From positions 2,802,501 through 2,866,500 of the forward strand of contig NZ_BNJF01000001.1 of NCBI RefSeq assembly GCF_016587355.1: a DNA stretch of 64,000 bases, in the 5' to 3' direction. The position numbers and the translations under genes were made by a program. A model generated the notes under the pieces. That model had not been told where the DNA came from and did not search any database. It worked only from the letters and a program-made list of their open reading frames with translations. Position 1 is the stretch's first letter; each line of letters begins with the position of its first letter. This DNA comes from Ktedonospora formicarum (GTDB taxonomy: Bacteria > Chloroflexota > Ktedonobacteria > Ktedonobacterales > Ktedonobacteraceae). Shown piece by piece: positions 42,479-52,985 of the stretch.

Positions 42479-45400
42479 ATGGGCAGAAAAGAAAAACGCA
42501 TAGAGCTTGAGAATGGCGAGGCAGTCTCGATTGGAGCTAGAATGCGCCTAGCGAGACAGGAGAAGGGTATTCGTATCTCCGATATGGCTCGTTTGATTGG
42601 CTATACTAAGAGCCGACTCTCATCAGTAGAAAACGGATATGGTCATCCTTCGCAGGAGCTGCTCCTGGCGTATGAGCAAACGTTAGCGCTTACTAGCGGC
42701 TCATTACTTACTCAGGAAACGCCAGCGAAGCCACTCTCTATGCCCACCCTCCATAGCCCGGAAACACCTCTAGCTGTCGCAGAAATTGATGATGAGCGCG
42801 CGGTTTTTGAGAAAACTGTCATATCAGTTGAGATGCGAACGACAACGATGAGTTCAGGAGGCGTGCAGGAGCATACAAGCGAGGCACCTAGAATAGCAAG
42901 CTTTTATGGGCGCGTGCGGGAGCTGCAGACGCTTGAGCAATGGATTGAACATGATCGTTGTCGTGTGGCATCTGTTTTGGGAATTGGTGGTGTGGGCAAG
43001 ACAATGCTTGCTTCTATGCTCAAAGAGCGGATTAAGGACCAGTTTGAATTCGTCTATTGGCGCACGCTGCAAAATGCCTTGCCGCTTGAGGAGTTCCTCG
43101 TCGACTGTATCCGTTTCCTTTCTGGCTTGGAGCAGGTGGAGCTGCCCGATGATGTTGGCGAGCTGATTGAGAGATTGGGAGCGTACTTGCATGAGCATCG
43201 TTGCTTGTTGATCCTTGATAATGTGGAGACCATCCTGGTGAGTGGGCAGAGCGCGGGCAATTACCGTCCGGGCTATGAGGGGTATGGCGAGCTGGTTGAG
43301 TATGTCGCAGATAATGCCCATAAGAGTTGCCTTATTTTGACCAGCCGTGAGCTTCCGCGAGAGATCGAATTCTGGACACGCTCTTCCGCTCATTTATTGC
43401 AACTGGCAGGTATCGGCCTGGAAGAGGGCCGTCTCATTTTGCAAGAGCGCGAGCTGGTTGGCAGCGACGAAGAGTTCATGGAGTTGATCCATGTCTATGC
43501 AGGAAATCCTCTGGCATTGAAACTGGTTGCCGCGCCGATCCGCGAGATCTTTGGCGGAGAGATCTCAGAGTTCCTCTCCGAGCGTGGGATGGTCATTGGA
43601 GATATCTATGATCTCATTGATAAACAATTCCACCGTCTCTCAGATCAGGAACAGGAGATGATCTATTGGTTAGCGCTGGCCTGTGAGCCTGTCTCACTCA
43701 ATGATATCTCGAAAGAAATTGTGCGACCGGTTCCTCGCCGTGAGTTGCTGGCGGCGCTTGATTCATTGCGACGGCGTTCTATGATTGAGAATAGCAATGG
43801 ATCGCGCTTCACGCTCCAGCCTGTGATTATGGAGTATGTGACTGATGCTCTGGTTGAGAATGTATGCCAAGAGATCGAGCGTAAACAATATTCCCTTCTG
43901 ACCAGTCACGCACTTATTCGCGCACAAGCCAAGGATCATATTCGTAATAACCAGATTCGCCTTTTCCTGGAGCCAATCGGACTACAATTACTGACGAAAC
44001 TTGGCAAGATGGAGTGTGAGGCACGTCTGAAGGAGATGCTCAAGGACTTACAGAATCAGCGTCCTCAGACACCAGAGTATACGGCTGGCAATCTCTTAAA
44101 CTTACTGGTGCAGTTGAAAATTGACTTACGCAGTTACGACTTCTCGAATTTAGTTGTTTGGAATGCTTATCTGCAAGATGTCTCGTTACCCAAGGTGAAC
44201 TTCGTTTCGTCGCAACTGGAGCATTGTGTATTTAGCGATACTTTCGGAAGTATTCTCTCGGTTGCGGTATGTGATGATGGTAGCAAACTAGCCGCAGGAA
44301 CAGCCAATGGCGATGTGCGTCTCTGGAACGCACATACGGGTGCTCCTTTAGGTATTTGCCAGGGGCATACTGACTGGGTGCGCGCGGTTGATATTAGCCA
44401 CGATGGCTCTAAGGTCATCAGTGGTAGTGATGATCAGTTTTTACGTTTATGGGATACACGTACGACACAGTGCCTGAAGACTTTGATTGGGCATACCAAT
44501 CGCATTCGCTCCGTCGCCTTCAGTCCAAAAGATGATCTGATCATCAGTGCTAGTGATGATATGACGCTTATGCTGTGGGATATTGAAAAGGGCGAGTGTT
44601 TATATACCTTCCGTGGTCATGAGAGTCGTGTATGGGCGGTCGCTTATAGCCATGATAGCAGGTATGTTGCCAGTGGAAGTAGCGATTACACGGTTCGTCT
44701 GTGGGATGTAGAGAGTGGTGAATGCTTACATGTTATGCGTGGGCATAAGGGGCGAGTACATGCTGTTACCTTCAGTCCTGACGGTTGCTACCTGGCTAGC
44801 GGAGGCGAGGATCAGACGGTACGCCTCTGGGATTTGCGGACAGGACAGTGCTTGAAAATCTTTTATGGGCATACTGGACGTATCTGGCCTGTGCGTTTTA
44901 GCTATGATAGTAAGCGTCTTGCCAGTGGAAGCGATGACCGCTCGATTCGGATCTGGGATGTGGAGAGTGGTGAATGTAGCTCGACGTTGCGTGGACATAA
45001 CAATCGTGTATGGGCACTCGCGTATAGCCCCGATGATCAGATGCTTGTGAGCGGAAGTGATGACCAGACCATTCGCCTTTGGAGTTGTGAGGATGGTCAA
45101 TGCTTCAAGACCTTACAGGGGCACAGTAGTCGCGTGCGCTCGGTCTGCTTTAGTCCTGATGGTTTGCGTCTGCTCAGTGGAAGTGATGACAGGGCTGTGC
45201 GCCTTTGGAACGTTGATACTGGTCGTAGCATCAAAACGCTACAAGGGCATAGCACCTGGATTTATACTGTCGCCTATAGCCCACAGGGTAACATTGTCGC
45301 TAGTGGCAGTGACGACCAGACTATTCGCCTCTGGGATGTGAATACTGGCTATTGTTTGCGTACCCTGGGTGGGCACGGAAACTGGGTCCGTTCGGTCTGT

Positions 45401-46099
45401 TTTAGCCCCGATGGAACACAACTCCTGAGCGGAAGTGATGACCAGACGGTACGTCTCTGGCAAGTGAATACGGGTCTCTGTATACGTGTATTGCAAGAGA
45501 ACAAGAGCCGTATCTGGACAGTTGCTTTTAGCCCCGATGGCTCTACCGTTGCTAGTGGTGGTGAAGATGCCATCATTCGACTCTGGCATAAAGAGAGTGG
45601 CGAATTGCGCTATCAGCTAGCAGGGCATGAGAAGCGTGTGCGCTCAGTAACTTTTAGTCCCGATGGACGACTCCTCGCGAGCTGTAGCGATGATAGCACC
45701 GTGAGGCTCTGGGATCTGGCAAGCGGGCAATGTATTCGTGTGCTCAGAGGGCATATCAACTGGATCTGGTCAGTCGCGTTTAGCCCTGATAGTGCATATC
45801 TGACCAGTGGTGGGGACGATAATAGTTTGCGCTTGTGGGATGTTGAGGAGGGGCGTTTGCTCTGGTCTGGATATGAGCACAGTAAACGTATCTATTCCGT
45901 AGCCTTTCACCCAATGGGGGAGAGTATTGCCAGTGGTAGTTACGATGGTACAATCCGGCTCTGGAATGTAGCGACGGGCGAATGTTACAAGACATTGCGT
46001 AGGGAGCGTCCCTATGAGGACATGAATATTCGAGGGGTGACAGGTATCTCACCGGCCCAACGCGCTATGTTGCGCACACTGGGAGCCATCGAAGAGTGA
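42479..46099 (+). CDS. HTH - NB-ARC (STAND NTPase) - 14 x WD40 protein
   Basis: A 1206-residue protein. Residues 15-75 form an XRE-type helix-turn-helix ([23 protein letters not shown], then LSSVENG). The NB-ARC ATPase spans about 140-460: P-loop [16 protein letters not shown] near 165, Walker [11 protein letters not shown] near 245, the [10 protein letters not shown] motif near 340. A helical region and a pentapeptide-like strand ([21 protein letters not shown]) lead to 14 WD40 repeats of exactly 42 residues (590-1176), enough for two seven-bladed propellers. This is the plan of bacterial NLR-like sensors: propeller as ligand sensor, ATPase as switch, HTH as effector or DNA binder. Ligand and target are unknown. 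Divergent from a sigma-like gene. Confidence 0.92.
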   Translation: MGRKEKRIELENGEAVSIGARMRLARQEKGIRISDMARLIGYTKSRLSSVENGYGHPSQELLLAYEQTLALTSGSLLTQETPAKPLSMPTLHSPETPLAVAEIDDERAVFEKTVISVEMRTTTMSSGGVQEHTSEAPRIASFYGRVRELQTLEQWIEHDRCRVASVLGIGGVGKTMLASMLKERIKDQFEFVYWRTLQNALPLEEFLVDCIRFLSGLEQVELPDDVGELIERLGAYLHEHRCLLILDNVETILVSGQSAGNYRPGYEGYGELVEYVADNAHKSCLILTSRELPREIEFWTRSSAHLLQLAGIGLEEGRLILQERELVGSDEEFMELIHVYAGNPLALKLVAAPIREIFGGEISEFLSERGMVIGDIYDLIDKQFHRLSDQEQEMIYWLALACEPVSLNDISKEIVRPVPRRELLAALDSLRRRSMIENSNGSRFTLQPVIMEYVTDALVENVCQEIERKQYSLLTSHALIRAQAKDHIRNNQIRLFLEPIGLQLLTKLGKMECEARLKEMLKDLQNQRPQTPEYTAGNLLNLLVQLKIDLRSYDFSNLVVWNAYLQDVSLPKVNFVSSQLEHCVFSDTFGSILSVAVCDDGSKLAAGTANGDVRLWNAHTGAPLGICQGHTDWVRAVDISHDGSKVISGSDDQFLRLWDTRTTQCLKTLIGHTNRIRSVAFSPKDDLIISASDDMTLMLWDIEKGECLYTFRGHESRVWAVAYSHDSRYVASGSSDYTVRLWDVESGECLHVMRGHKGRVHAVTFSPDGCYLASGGEDQTVRLWDLRTGQCLKIFYGHTGRIWPVRFSYDSKRLASGSDDRSIRIWDVESGECSSTLRGHNNRVWALAYSPDDQMLVSGSDDQTIRLWSCEDGQCFKTLQGHSSRVRSVCFSPDGLRLLSGSDDRAVRLWNVDTGRSIKTLQGHSTWIYTVAYSPQGNIVASGSDDQTIRLWDVNTGYCLRTLGGHGNWVRSVCFSPDGTQLLSGSDDQTVRLWQVNTGLCIRVLQENKSRIWTVAFSPDGSTVASGGEDAIIRLWHKESGELRYQLAGHEKRVRSVTFSPDGRLLASCSDDSTVRLWDLASGQCIRVLRGHINWIWSVAFSPDSAYLTSGGDDNSLRLWDVEEGRLLWSGYEHSKRIYSVAFHPMGESIASGSYDGTIRLWNVATGECYKTLRRERPYEDMNIRGVTGISPAQRAMLRTLGAIEE

Positions 46100-46346
46100 A
46101 TGCGATAGAGGCTCTCAATTGTTGAGCTTGCCTTCGTATCGATATGGCTTGTACACTGACTGCAAATGTTTTTGCCACAATCCATATTCCGTATTGCCCT
46201 GGTCCTACCAGATCTGCCAGGGAAAAGACAGTGCCAAATCAATGTCCTTCCTGGTATTCTCTCTTTTTCGTGAAAGAGTGTTGCTTTTTTCACCCATGCC
46301 CTGAAGATAGGGTATTTCTGGTGATTCAGGCGTTCCTTATTAATTA

Positions 46347-46420
46347 GAAAACCTGAGCGCGCCTGGGTTGATCCGAGAACCAACGCTGCCTGATTGGCAG
46401 CTAGCGCGCACTCTTTTAAG
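46347..46420. repeat. dispersed repeat, minus orientation, compound
   Basis: On the minus strand: GCGCGCTAGCTGCC, hairpin 2 CTGCC-aatca-GGCAG, then GTTGGTTCTCGGAT; a second outer arm (GAAAACCTGAGCGCGCC on the plus strand) lies at the left. It lies in the 358-base gap 46100-46457, in which I see no gene. Confidence 0.7.
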
Positions 46421-46457
46421 ATCGCGTAAACTATATTTTGGAGAAAAGTAGAACAAC

Positions 46458-48389
46458 ATGACAAAACCACAAGTTGCCCCCTATGGTGCCTGGGCATCTC
46501 CTTTTACTACCGATGTGCTCGTATCGGAGACTGTCAGGTTGAGTCAGGTGTTCTTGCAAGGGCAAGATACCTACTGGGTCGAGGGACGTCCACAGGAAGG
46601 TGGTCGAGGCGTCATCGTACGCCGATGTGCCGATGGAACGCAGCAAGATATTACTCCTCAGCCATTTAACGCGCGTACACGTGTGCATGAGTATGGTGGT
46701 GGTGATTACACTGTTCATGGCAATACTGTATATTTCTCCAACTTTAGCGATCAGCGTCTCTATCGCCAGCCATTGGGTGGTGAGCCAGAACCACTTACCG
46801 CCGTGACCAACAAGCGTTATGCAGACCCGATCATTGATGCTCAGCGTGAACGCCTGATCTGTGTCTGCGAGGATCACACCAACCCTCAGCGCGAGGCCGT
46901 GAACATGTTGGTGAGTGTTGCTCTTAATGAGAGTGGAGCGACGCATACGCTGGTAGCGGGCAATGATTTCTATTCGACACCACGTCTGAGTCCCGATGGC
47001 AAGCGTCTATGCTGGTTGACCTGGAATCACCCTAATATGCCCTGGGATGGAACCGAACTCTGGGTAGGAGAGTTAGACGCAAACGGCTTTATCGGCTATG
47101 CCAGCTATGTTGCGGGTGGCGCGAGTGAGTCAATTTTTCAGCCTACGTGGTCACCTGATGGAACGCTCTATTTTATCTCTGATCGTACGGGTTGGTGGAA
47201 TATCTATCGCCAGCGTGGAGGAGACGCGGTTGAGGCTGTCTATCCCCTGGAAGCCGAGTTTGGTCGTGCGCAATGGGTTTTCAATATGGTAACCTATGGT
47301 TTTGTCTCGGAGGAGCGCCTGATTTGTTGCTACTCTCAGGATGGTGACCATCTGGCGAGTCTTGATCTTACCACAGGTACCCTAACAGAGATCGAACTGC
47401 CCTATACGTTACTCGGCTCTCTGGCCATTACACCTGACTATGTTGCCTTCTCAGCTGCCTCTCCTACCGAGCGTTCGGTGATCGCGCGCTATCGCCTTGC
47501 CGATGAAAAGCTGGAAGTGCTTCGCAGTCCAGGTGAGAGCACTATTGATTCCAGCTATTTCTCGCGTCCGCAATCCATCGCCTTTCCAACATCAAATGGG
47601 GAGACTGCCTACGCTTATTATTATCCTCCGACCAATCCCGATTACCAGGCTCCTGATGGCGAGCTTCCCCCCTTGATTGTTGAGATCCATGGTGGCCCCA
47701 CCAGTGCGACCTCAAATGTGTTAAATTTAGGTAAGCAGTATTGGACCAGTCGCGGTTTCGCGTTGCTGGACGTGAACTATCGAGGAAGCACCGGTTTTGG
47801 CCGGGCTTATCGCGAGCGCCTGAAGGGCCAGTGGGGAGTTGTCGATATTGATGATTGTGTGTATGGCGCGCGCTATCTCGTAGAGCGGTCACTGGCTGAT
47901 GGTAAACGTCTGCTCATTCATGGTGGGAGCGCGGGTGGTTACACCACTCTTTGCGCGGTGACATTCCGCGATGCCTTCGCCGCTGGCGCGAGCCACTTTG
48001 GTGTGAGCGATCTTACAACCTTTGTAGGTGATACACATAAGTTTGAATCGCGGTACTTATTCGGCCTGGTAGGCCCCTATCCCGAAGCTGAGCAGACTTA
48101 CTATGAGCGTTCTCCCCTTAACTATATTGACCAGCTAGAGTGCCCGGTGATCTTCTTGCAGGGGTTAGAAGATAAGATTGTTCCGCCCAACCAGGCAGAA
48201 ATCATGGTCGAGGCGCTACGCGCGAAGAAAATTCCTGTTACCTATATGCCCTTTGAGGGTGAACAGCATGGCTTCCGTCGAGCCGAGAATATCAAGCGCT
48301 CCGTGGAGGCTGAACTCTACTTCTATTCTCGCATCTTTGGCTTCCCGCTTGCCGACGCGGTGGAGCCAGTGCTCATAGAAAACTTATAA
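46458..48389 (+). CDS. S9-family peptidase (prolyl-oligopeptidase / acylaminoacyl-peptidase type)
   Basis: A 643-residue cytosolic serine peptidase. An N-terminal seven-bladed propeller (residues about 10-370, with TolB-like strands such as TPRLSPDGKRLCWLTW and QPTWSPDGTLYFISDRTGWWN) is followed by the alpha/beta-hydrolase catalytic domain: LIVEIHGGPTS, catalytic Ser near 490 in LIHGGSAGGYTTL, the Asp in LQGLEDKIVPPNQAE and the His in GEQHGFRRAENIKRS. It removes short peptides or acylated residues. It shares an operon (21-base gap) with the M32 carboxypeptidase, suggesting peptide turnover. Confidence 0.92.
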   Translation: MTKPQVAPYGAWASPFTTDVLVSETVRLSQVFLQGQDTYWVEGRPQEGGRGVIVRRCADGTQQDITPQPFNARTRVHEYGGGDYTVHGNTVYFSNFSDQRLYRQPLGGEPEPLTAVTNKRYADPIIDAQRERLICVCEDHTNPQREAVNMLVSVALNESGATHTLVAGNDFYSTPRLSPDGKRLCWLTWNHPNMPWDGTELWVGELDANGFIGYASYVAGGASESIFQPTWSPDGTLYFISDRTGWWNIYRQRGGDAVEAVYPLEAEFGRAQWVFNMVTYGFVSEERLICCYSQDGDHLASLDLTTGTLTEIELPYTLLGSLAITPDYVAFSAASPTERSVIARYRLADEKLEVLRSPGESTIDSSYFSRPQSIAFPTSNGETAYAYYYPPTNPDYQAPDGELPPLIVEIHGGPTSATSNVLNLGKQYWTSRGFALLDVNYRGSTGFGRAYRERLKGQWGVVDIDDCVYGARYLVERSLADGKRLLIHGGSAGGYTTLCAVTFRDAFAAGASHFGVSDLTTFVGDTHKFESRYLFGLVGPYPEAEQTYYERSPLNYIDQLECPVIFLQGLEDKIVPPNQAEIMVEALRAKKIPVTYMPFEGEQHGFRRAENIKRSVEAELYFYSRIFGFPLADAVEPVLIENL

Positions 48390-48410
48390 ACGAGAGGATA
48401 AATTGTAACA

Positions 48411-49949
48411 ATGACGGAACATGGGAATATGCACTTTACTACTAGCAACGAGCAGATAAGCGAATTGCTCAAGCAGGTAGGTGTGATAGCTGACCTTGGC
48501 TCAATGGCCGCGCTGGCCGACTGGGATCAGCAGACAGGTATGCCTGAGGGCGCGAGCGAGGTGCGTGCTCATCAGATGGCTACCCTGCAAGGATTGATTC
48601 ATGAGCGTGTGACCGATCCTCGTGGAGGCGAACTGCTGGCTGCACTAGAAGATGTCGTGAAGCAGCAAGAATATACCGATGCCGATCGTGGATTGGTGTA
48701 CCAGGCACGCCGTTCTTATGACCAGGCTACGAAGCTACCACGCGATATGGTTGAAGAGATGGAGCGCGTGCGTGTGAAAAGCTTCGATGCCTGGGTGAAG
48801 GCGCGTCAGCACAACGATTTCGCTAGCTTCTCACCCTGGCTTCAGCGTACAGTAGAGTTTCAGCGTGAAATCGCGGATCGCTTCGGCTATAAAGAGTGTC
48901 GTTACGATGCTCTGCTTGATCTCTATGAGCCCGAACTTACTGCCAGCCGCGTTGACGTGCTATTCGCGCCTGTACGTGAGGTTAGCGCCTCTGTCTTAAA
49001 GCGCATTCAGGAGAGTGGTAAGAAGGTTGATACGAGCATCCTCTCTCAGAGCTTCCCGATAGAGAAGCAGCAAGAAGTCAACAAACGCTTGCTCGAAGGG
49101 ATGGGCTATGACTTCAATCGCGGTCAGATCGCCGTCTCGGCTCACCCCTTCACCACTAGCTTTGGTTCGCCTTTGGATGTGCGCCTGACAACGCGCTATG
49201 ATGAAAAGAATCTCCCCTGGTCCATCATGTCATCCCTGCACGAAGGCGGTCATGCTGTCTATGAACAGGGCTGCGCTCCTTCGCTACTGCGCACACCACT
49301 AGCGAATGGGGCCTCGATGGGAGTGCATGAATCGCAGTCGCGCCTTTGGGAGAACGCCATTGGGCGCTCTGAGGCGTTCTGGCGCGGTCAGTTCCCCGCA
49401 TTACAAAGCGCCTTCCCTGAGCAGTTCCAGGGTGTTGATGCCACGACTTTCGCATATGCGCTTAACAATGTGGAACCAAGCCTGATTCGTACCGAAGCCG
49501 ATGAAGTTACCTATAACTTGCATATCATCATTCGCTTCGAGATTGAGCGTGCTTTGATTAACGGGGATATTGCTGTTGAGTCGCTGCCATCGCTGTGGAA
49601 CGCGAAGTACAAAGAGTATCTTGGTGTGGTACCACCAACCGATAGTCTCGGTGTGTTACAGGATGTCCATTGGGCCTCCGGTTTTGGCTACTTCCCGTCG
49701 TACACTCTAGGTAATCTCTATGGCGCACAGATCTATTCCACGCTCCGTAGCAAGTTCCCTGATTTTGATGCGCGCCTGGAACAGGGAGACACACGCTTTG
49801 CGTTAACCTGGCTGCAAGAGCATATGTATGTGTATGGCGCGGCCTTTAAGCCAGCCAACTTGCTGAAACGCATCGTTGGCGAAGAGGCTGACCCAGGCTA
49901 CTTTGTCCGCTACCTGACTGAGAAATTCTCTAAGATCTATGATCTGTAA
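48411..49949 (+). CDS. carboxypeptidase, M32 (Taq) family
   Basis: A 512-residue zinc metallocarboxypeptidase. The active-site motif [13 protein letters not shown] near residue 277 gives the HExxH ligands, and [17 protein letters not shown] near 305 supplies the third ligand Glu; [18 protein letters not shown] precedes it as in the family. The [21 protein letters not shown] and [23 protein letters not shown] motifs near residues 360-420 are also typical. Length is the family norm. It lies 21 bases after the S9 peptidase gene and shares its terminator at 49997-50042. Confidence 0.95.
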   Translation: MTEHGNMHFTTSNEQISELLKQVGVIADLGSMAALADWDQQTGMPEGASEVRAHQMATLQGLIHERVTDPRGGELLAALEDVVKQQEYTDADRGLVYQARRSYDQATKLPRDMVEEMERVRVKSFDAWVKARQHNDFASFSPWLQRTVEFQREIADRFGYKECRYDALLDLYEPELTASRVDVLFAPVREVSASVLKRIQESGKKVDTSILSQSFPIEKQQEVNKRLLEGMGYDFNRGQIAVSAHPFTTSFGSPLDVRLTTRYDEKNLPWSIMSSLHEGGHAVYEQGCAPSLLRTPLANGASMGVHESQSRLWENAIGRSEAFWRGQFPALQSAFPEQFQGVDATTFAYALNNVEPSLIRTEADEVTYNLHIIIRFEIERALINGDIAVESLPSLWNAKYKEYLGVVPPTDSLGVLQDVHWASGFGYFPSYTLGNLYGAQIYSTLRSKFPDFDARLEQGDTRFALTWLQEHMYVYGAAFKPANLLKRIVGEEADPGYFVRYLTEKFSKIYDL

Positions 49950-49996
49950 AGATCAGACAGGTCAACATCCCTGGTAGCGCTCTAAAAGAATAGGCT

Positions 49997-50048
49997 GAGA
50001 ATGCGCCCTCTATGATGAGCTCATCATAGAGGGCGCATTCTCCTTTTA
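49997..50048 (+). terminator. perfect 46-base palindrome
   Basis: Centred at 50019/50020 (centre ATGATGAGCTCATCAT), followed by CTTTT. It ends the S9-M32 peptidase unit. The remaining 200 bases to the groEL terminator hold no recognisable feature. Confidence 0.88.
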
Positions 50049-50248
50049 CTAGAGACGATGTGGACGGGCGTTGATGCGTTGCTGAAAAAAAGTTGTTGCG
50101 ATAACAAAATAGATGATGACGATCTCGATAGGTATTGCGATTAACCTCGGCATAAAAATTGATAGGCGTAGATATTATACCTTTCCAATACTCTTCAGAA
50201 CGCATGTATAGCGTAGCATATGACATGTCTGTTGGTCTGTAAAGGAAA

Positions 50249-50283
50249 GGGAGAGCACCCTCGTAGCTCGAGGGTGCTCTCCC
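50249..50283 (-). terminator. hairpin after groEL
   Basis: GGGAGAGCACCCTCG (50249-50263) pairs perfectly with 50269-50283, five-base loop, 30 bases beyond the groEL stop on the minus strand, where TTTCCTTT follows. Confidence 0.8.
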
Positions 50284-50312
50284 TGGTATTTTATGTGGCT
50301 CGCTGAGCGGGA

Positions 50313-51986
<1,674 letters not shown>

Positions 51987-52040
51987 CTATTTGATGAGAG
52001 AGGGCGTTTTACCTTCTCTCTTTTTATGTAGGCTTCTAGT

Positions 52041-52104
52041 CTTAATATGAAAACTTGAGCATGTTAGGGCCAGTCGCGACGGCGACATTCGTTTTCATAT
52101 AAGG
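52041..52104. repeat. dispersed three-way-junction repeat inside the groES-groEL operon
   Basis: Outer stem ATATGAAAAC / GTTTTCATAT is perfect; hairpin 2 is GTCGC-gacg-GCGAC; hairpin 1 (TTGAGCATG...) is degraded. It lies wholly between the groES stop and groEL start. Confidence 0.75.
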
Positions 52105-52106
52105 AG

Positions 52107-52409
52107 TTACTCGATAATACCCATAATATCGCTCTCGCGTAGGATCAGATACTCCTCGCCTTCGAGCTTGATTTCGGTGCCTGCATATTTGGCAAATAGG
52201 ACTGTCTGCCCAACCTGGACTTCAAGTGTCGTGCGTTTGCCGTTGTCTAGCACTTTGCCAGAACCAACTGCTAGCACTTCGCCTTCTTGAGGCTTCTCTT
52301 TAGCGGTATCCGGTAGAACAATACCGCTCTTTGTGACGGCTTCACGAGCCAGGGGTTTGACTACCACACGATCACCAAGTGGTCGAAGCTTTACACTCAC
52401 AGTTGGCAT
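52107..52409 (-). CDS. groS: co-chaperonin GroES (10 kDa)
   Basis: A 100-residue lid protein of the GroEL chaperonin. Visible: [21 protein letters not shown] at the N-terminus, the mobile loop region [26 protein letters not shown], and the C-terminal [29 protein letters not shown] ribosome site (GGGAGAAATGGAGT) precedes the ATG. It is the first gene of a heat-shock operon with a near-perfect CIRCE operator and a good promoter 60-130 bases upstream, so HrcA control is expected; hrcA itself is outside this window. Confidence 0.97.
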   Translation of the reverse strand: MPTVSVKLRPLGDRVVVKPLAREAVTKSGIVLPDTAKEKPQEGEVLAVGSGKVLDNGKRTTLEVQVGQTVLFAKYAGTEIKLEGEEYLILRESDIMGIIE

Positions 52410-52472
52410 ACTCCATTTCTCCCTGTTTACTGGTTTCTTTATAAAGTGGCGGTGAGAGGGTTTTCCCTTGAA

Positions 52473-52499
52473 TTAGCACTCTTCTTGTGAGAGTGCGAA
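52473..52499. promoter_or_regulatory. CIRCE element (HrcA operator)
   Basis: TTAGCACTC (52473-52481), nine bases, GAGTGCGAA (52491-52499): one mismatch from the TTAGCACTC-N9-GAGTGCTAA consensus. It lies just downstream of the groES promoter. Confidence 0.93.
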
Positions 52500-52508
52500 C
52501 CGCAATAC

Positions 52509-52537
52509 ATAATACACCATCAATAACGAATGTGCAA
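52509..52537 (-). promoter_or_regulatory. groES-groEL promoter
   Basis: On the minus strand: TTGCAC (52537-52532), 17-base spacer, TATTAT (52514-52509), with CIRCE immediately downstream. The other half of this divergent gap (52540-52985) shows no RNA gene; the kinase start at 52986 has no clear ribosome site. Confidence 0.85.
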
Positions 52538-52985
52538 GGGTTTCGCGCCTGGTTTTTGCCTGGGGAGGGCCGCTAAGAGACAAAAAGATCTACAATGCGC
52601 CAGTGCGGGATCAGGTGCCAGTGTGTGAGCGCTATACCCCTTTCTCTCTTTATCATACTCGTGTTCTAGATATGCCGTACTTAATTGTACCTGTTCAGGA
52701 CTTCTTACTGAACCATGACCAGATTGTCCGCTTTCCTGAATGATGGCCTATTGGACTTTCAATCTCTTGGGTTCGGTGCTATACTGCAAAAAGAAGCAAA
52801 ATCAAGTACAATGGCATAATAGGCAAAAATTGGTAGAATGCTCAGATAGCGTTAAATTTTGAGGTGGGAGGGAACATAGTAGCATGAAGCCAACCGCAAT
52901 TTGTATTGCATGCGACTTCTTCTTCGGACATTCGTAGTTAATTATAGAAGAGTACGTTTTCATATATTCCTCAATTGTGTAATTT

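Noticed and set aside
44250-46010. A 126-bp tandem DNA repeat array
   Set aside because: The periodicity is protein-level WD40 repeats; DNA identity between units is too low to call a satellite array. It is described with the gene instead.
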